Below, one piece after another: positions 60,360-64,000 of a DNA stretch of 64,000 nt (position 1 is the stretch's first letter; the number at the start of each line of letters is the position of its first letter). The stretch comes from Blautia coccoides (lineage in GTDB: Bacteria > Bacillota > Clostridia > Lachnospirales > Lachnospiraceae): assembly GCF_034355335.1 (NCBI RefSeq), contig NZ_CP136422.1:871001-935000 (forward strand), given 5' to 3'. A program made the position numbers and the translations under genes. Below the pieces are notes generated by a model. That model was not told where the DNA came from. It worked only from the letters and a program-made list of their open reading frames with translations, and did not search any database.

Positions 60360-61178
60360 ATGCTGAAGATTAAAGAGTATGTGAAGGTGAACAGTCTGGA
60401 GGAAGCCTATGAGCTGAACCAGAAAAAATCCTCCCGCGTGCTTGGGGGAATGGTCTGGATGAAGATGATGAACCGGAGTGTGGGGACCGCCATTGATCTG
60501 TCCGGGCTGGGACTGGATAGGATTACAGAGACAGAGGAGGAATTTGTGATTGGCTGTATGACCTCCCTGCGGACGCTGGAAACCCACCCGGGGATAAACA
60601 CCTATACGGGCGGCGCCATGCGGGAGAGCCTGCGGCACATCGTGGGGGTGCAGTTCAGAAACTGTGCCACTGCCGGCGGCAGCATTTACGGCAGATTTGG
60701 ATTTTCTGATGTGCTCACTATGTTTCTGGCACTGGACTCCTATGTGGAGCTGTACAAAGGCGGCAGGATTTCCATGGAAGAGTTTGCAGAGAGAAAAGCG
60801 GACAGGGATATTCTGGTGAACATCATCATTAAGAAGCATCCCCAGAAGTCCGTGTATCTGAGTCAGAGGAATACAAAAACAGATTTTCCTGTACTGGCTT
60901 GTGCGGTATGTCTTGACGAGGAAGGTATGCGGCTTTCCATCGGAGCAAGACCCGGCAGAGCGGTGCTTTTGAAAGAGAAGACAGACACCCCTGTCAATAA
61001 GAAAAACATGGATGCCGAGGAGTGGAAAAGCCAGGCTGAGCGGCTGGCGGAAAAGGCGGCTGAGAGTATCACCACAGGAAGCAATATGCGGGCTTCCAAA
61101 GAGTACAGAACCCATCTGGTCCGTGTCCTGACAAAAAGGGCGCTGTTAGAGGCAGGAGGTATTGAAAATGGAAATTAA
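60360..61178 (+). CDS. Molybdenum hydroxylase FAD-binding subunit (XdhB type)
   Basis: The 272-residue protein is the medium subunit of a xanthine-dehydrogenase-like enzyme. The FAD domain has LGGMVWMKMM in place of the first FAD loop and IVGVQFRNCATAGGSIYGRFGFSDVLTMFLAL as the second. A C-terminal CO-dehydrogenase flavoprotein domain ends with TGSNMRASKEYRTHLVRVLTKRALLEA. It passes electrons from the iron-sulfur subunit to the acceptor. GAGAGGA precedes ATG 60360. It overlaps the next gene by 11 bp. Confidence 0.93.
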   Translation: MLKIKEYVKVNSLEEAYELNQKKSSRVLGGMVWMKMMNRSVGTAIDLSGLGLDRITETEEEFVIGCMTSLRTLETHPGINTYTGGAMRESLRHIVGVQFRNCATAGGSIYGRFGFSDVLTMFLALDSYVELYKGGRISMEEFAERKADRDILVNIIIKKHPQKSVYLSQRNTKTDFPVLACAVCLDEEGMRLSIGARPGRAVLLKEKTDTPVNKKNMDAEEWKSQAERLAEKAAESITTGSNMRASKEYRTHLVRVLTKRALLEAGGIENGN

Positions 61179-61647
61179 ATTTACTTTAAACGGCAGGAAA
61201 ATCCAGGCGGAGGCAGCACCGGATCTGATGCTCCTGGACCTTCTGCGGGAAAAGGGCTGCTACAGTGTGAAGCGGGGATGTGAGACTGCAAACTGTGGTC
61301 TCTGTACTGTCCTGATGGACAAAAAGCCTGTGCTTTCCTGCAGTATGCTGGCAGTCCGCGCAGACGGGTGTGAGATCGTAACACTAGAGGGAATGCAGAA
61401 GGAAGCGGAGGAGTTCGGTTCTTTTCTGGCAGACCAGGGAGCAGAGCAGTGCGGCTTTTGCAATCCGGGTTTTATCATGAATGTCTTTGCCATGCTGGAG
61501 GAGACAGAGGAACCTACAGAGGAGGAGATCGGCGAGTATCTGGCCGGAAACCTCTGCAGGTGTTCCGGGTTTATGGGGCAGACAAGGAGTATCCTGGAGT
61601 TTTTGAAATATAAGAAGGAACAGAGGGAAGGGGGCAGTGACAGATGA
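61168..61647 (+). CDS. Molybdenum hydroxylase [2Fe-2S] subunit
   Basis: The 159-residue protein has a plant-type [2Fe-2S] domain (GCETANCGLCTVLMD and a later Cys) and the alpha-helical second cluster domain (CGFCNPGFIMN, then LCRCSGFM). Eight cysteines in the expected pattern are present. ATG 61168 follows AGGAGG by 8 nt. It shuttles electrons between the molybdenum centre and FAD. Its stop overlaps the ATG of the next gene. Confidence 0.96.
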   Translation: MEIKFTLNGRKIQAEAAPDLMLLDLLREKGCYSVKRGCETANCGLCTVLMDKKPVLSCSMLAVRADGCEIVTLEGMQKEAEEFGSFLADQGAEQCGFCNPGFIMNVFAMLEETEEPTEEEIGEYLAGNLCRCSGFMGQTRSILEFLKYKKEQREGGSDR

Positions 61648-63953
61648 GTTATGTAAACAAACCGGTGAGAAAAAAGGATGCTATGGCTCTTGTGACCGGT
61701 CAGCCGGTGTATACGGATGATCTGGCACCCAAGGACTGCCTTATTGTAAAAGTCCTGCGCAGTCCCCATGCCCACGCGTGGATCGAGGAGATCAAAACGG
61801 AAAATGCCATGAAGGTTCCGGGGATAGCATGTATCCTCACTTACAAGGATGTGCCTCAGGACAGATTCACCATGGCGGGTCAGACATATCCGGAATTCAG
61901 CCCTTATGACAGGCTGATCCTTGACAGAAGAGTGCGCTTTGTAGGAGATGCCGCTGCCATTGTTGCAGGGGAGACGGAAAAGGCTGTGGACAGGGCACTG
62001 AAGATCATCAAGGTGAAATATAAGGTGCTGGAGCCGGTTCTGGATTTCCATGAGGCTAAGGACAATGAGATTTGTATCCACCCGGAAGACAACTGGGAGT
62101 CACGATTCCCTGTGGGCGCTGACAACAAACGGAATCTCTGTGCCCACGCCGAGGAAGGTGACGGGGATGTGGACAAGATCCTGGCGGACTGTGACTGTGT
62201 GGTGGAACGGACATACCATACAAAGGCAAATCAGCAGGCCATGATGGAGACATTCCGCAGCTATACCTATATGGATCATTTCGGAAGACTGAATATAGTG
62301 TCTTCTACTCAGGTTCCCTTCCATGTGAGAAGGATCCTGGGACGGGCACTTGGGATCGGGGCCTCTAAAGTCCGGGTGATCAAGCCGCGTATCGGCGGTG
62401 GGTTCGGCGCGAAGCAGACACTGGTGTCTGAGGTGTATCCGGCGATCGTGACAGTGAAAACAGGAAAGCCGGCGAAAATGATCTTTTCCCGCTACGAATC
62501 CCAGATATGTTCCTCTCCTCGGCATGAGATGGAACTGAAGGTCCGCATTGGAGCAGACAGGGAGGGAACGATCAGGGCCATAGATGTCTATACACTGTCA
62601 AATACAGGTGCCTTTGGTGAGCATGGACCCACCACAGTGGGCCTTTCCGGGCACAAATCCATTGCCCTTTACAGGAATACGGAGGCGTACCGTTTTGTGT
62701 ATGACGTTGTCTACACCAACCAGATGTCAGCCGGCGCTTACAGGGGATACGGGGCTACCCAGGGTATTTTCGCAGTGGAATCAGCCGTTAATGAACTGGC
62801 GGAAAAGCTGCATATGGACCCAGTGGTCCTGCGTGAGAAAAATATGACAAAAGAGGGCGGCAGATTCATCGGATATGACGGTGGCACAGAGGTTACAAGC
62901 TGTGCTCTGGATCGCTGCATGGCAAGGGCAAAAGAGATGTTCGGCTGGAATGATAAATACCCGTGCCGTGTCATGGAAAACGGCAAAGTGCGCGGTGTGG
63001 GTGTAGCCATGGCTATGCAGGGTTCTTCTATCGCAGGCGTTGATGTGGGAGGGGCCTCTGTGAAGCTCAATGAGGACGGCTCCTATACCTTGAGTCTGGG
63101 TGCTACGGATATGGGAACGGGATGTGATACAGTGCTCTCCCAGATGGCTGCCGATACCCTTTTAACAGAGTTTGATAATATCGTAGTGTTTGGGGTGGAT
63201 ACGGATATATCCCCCTATGATTCCGGTTCTTACGCATCAGCTACCACATATATTGCCGGAAAAGCAGTGGTGAAGGCCTGTGAAAATCTCAGGGAGCGTA
63301 TCTGGAATCTGGGTGCTGAAATGCTGGAGACACCCAAAGAGGACACAGAATTTGACGGCAGCAAAGTGTGCAGAAAAGACGGAAGCGCAGCAGTCAGCCT
63401 AGAAGAGATCGGTATCCGGGGAACCTTCGGAAACAATGACTCCCTTCAGGTGACAGAGAATGCCTCCTCACCCATCTCCCCGCCGCCGTTTATGGTAGGT
63501 ATGGCAGAAGTGGAAGTGGACAGGGAGACAGGAGCTGTGGAAATGATCGATTACGTGGCAGTTGTGGACTGCGGCACACCGATCAATCCCAACCTTGCCA
63601 GAGTACAGACAGAAGGCGGGATCGCCCAGGGTATCGGTATGGCTCTCTTTGAGGACATCCAATACAGTGAACGGGGACAGATGCTGAACAACTCCCTGAT
63701 GCAGTACAAGATTCCCACACGTCTCGATGTGGGGAAGATCCGCGTGGATTTTGAGAGCAGTTTTGAAGGAAGCCATCCCTTTGGCGCCAAATCCATCGGT
63801 GAGATCGTAATTGACACCCCCTGTCCCGCTATCGCGGCGGCAGTCTGTAACGCCACAGGGGTGAGGGTTTCTGAGATGCCCATTACACCGGAAAAAGTAG
63901 CCATGGGAATTGCAGGAATTGGCACTGATAATTGCAAAAAAGGCGAATTTTGA
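61644..63953 (+). CDS. Molybdenum hydroxylase catalytic subunit (xanthine dehydrogenase family)
   Basis: The 769-residue protein has the N-terminal a/b-hammerhead domain (DAMALVTGQPVYTDDLAPKD) and the molybdopterin-binding domain. Motifs are RIGGGFGAKQ, GAYRGYGATQGIFAVES, GATDMGTGCDTVLSQMAAD and GAKSIGEI, where the Glu is the base that activates the Mo-bound water. Length is typical. The order FAD, Fe-S, Mo, with overlapping genes, gives a heterotrimer. A purine or other N-heterocycle is the probable substrate; sequence alone cannot name it. Nothing can be seen in the last 47 bases. Confidence 0.94.
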   Translation: MSYVNKPVRKKDAMALVTGQPVYTDDLAPKDCLIVKVLRSPHAHAWIEEIKTENAMKVPGIACILTYKDVPQDRFTMAGQTYPEFSPYDRLILDRRVRFVGDAAAIVAGETEKAVDRALKIIKVKYKVLEPVLDFHEAKDNEICIHPEDNWESRFPVGADNKRNLCAHAEEGDGDVDKILADCDCVVERTYHTKANQQAMMETFRSYTYMDHFGRLNIVSSTQVPFHVRRILGRALGIGASKVRVIKPRIGGGFGAKQTLVSEVYPAIVTVKTGKPAKMIFSRYESQICSSPRHEMELKVRIGADREGTIRAIDVYTLSNTGAFGEHGPTTVGLSGHKSIALYRNTEAYRFVYDVVYTNQMSAGAYRGYGATQGIFAVESAVNELAEKLHMDPVVLREKNMTKEGGRFIGYDGGTEVTSCALDRCMARAKEMFGWNDKYPCRVMENGKVRGVGVAMAMQGSSIAGVDVGGASVKLNEDGSYTLSLGATDMGTGCDTVLSQMAADTLLTEFDNIVVFGVDTDISPYDSGSYASATTYIAGKAVVKACENLRERIWNLGAEMLETPKEDTEFDGSKVCRKDGSAAVSLEEIGIRGTFGNNDSLQVTENASSPISPPPFMVGMAEVEVDRETGAVEMIDYVAVVDCGTPINPNLARVQTEGGIAQGIGMALFEDIQYSERGQMLNNSLMQYKIPTRLDVGKIRVDFESSFEGSHPFGAKSIGEIVIDTPCPAIAAAVCNATGVRVSEMPITPEKVAMGIAGIGTDNCKKGEF

Positions 63954-64000
63954 CGATATTTAGACAGTTGTTTTGGTACCTTGAACAGGCTGGCGATTCC

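Overview
This window looks like a chromosomal segment of a gut Lachnospiraceae bacterium (Clostridium cluster XIVa, Blautia-like). The basis is moderate GC, strong AGGAGG ribosome sites, consensus sigma-A promoters, tRNAs without encoded CCA, YhgE, LarB and AsnA proteins, and an arabinan-oligosaccharide locus of a type common in that family. The species is inference. About 52 protein genes, four tRNAs, one IS110-family element, one riboswitch and one MITE-like repeat can be supported. I see no rRNA, CRISPR array or prophage.

Layout. 1-3 kb: a truncated ABC-class ATPase, a MITE-like repeat, tRNA-Arg and a GntR-type regulator with two DNA-binding domains. 3-11 kb: two large c-di-GMP proteins (one with PAS domains, three GGDEF and one EAL) around a MerR regulator. 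11-12.2 kb: a yybP-ykoY (Mn2+) riboswitch reading into an uncharacterised helical protein and a YccF membrane protein. 12.3-16 kb: hexuronate catabolism (uxuA, uxuB-type oxidoreductase) divergent from an AraC regulator. 16-20 kb: MarR/FUSC operon and LysR/YeiH pair, each with visible operator-like repeats. 20-24 kb: ferritin plus a BFD-like [2Fe-2S] protein, an XRE regulator, a PfkB sugar kinase and a DUF975 protein. 24-30.5 kb: TetR/YhgE pair, then a DtxR/MntR regulator with a glycosyltransferase and an acyltransferase. 30.8-34.2 kb: two tRNA-Gly genes, and an IS110 element that appears to separate a promoter from putP. 34.5-40 kb: DUF2798 protein behind a possible attenuator, site-2 protease, ureohydrolase, Lrp regulator, fumarylacetoacetase-family hydrolase, tRNA-Phe and glyA.

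40-53.4 kb: a UroD-like protein with a GPH sugar symporter, then an arabinose-polymer locus: GH43, LacI regulator, GH127 beta-L-arabinofuranosidase, ABC binding protein and two permeases, GH51 alpha-L-arabinofuranosidase. Three copies of a CTTAAACG-type palindrome tie the locus to the LacI protein. None of the glycosidases has a signal peptide and no ABC ATPase is present, so imported oligosaccharides are probably cleaved in the cytoplasm, with energy from a shared ATPase encoded elsewhere. 53.5-64 kb: MATE transporter, asnA, larB without its larC/larE partners, an SH3 lipoprotein, a second MATE transporter, a serine beta-lactamase-fold protein and a three-subunit molybdenum hydroxylase.

The observation most likely to be new is Mn2+-riboswitch control of the helical protein/YccF pair. 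Next are the candidate bridge RNA in the IS110 element and its insertion upstream of putP.
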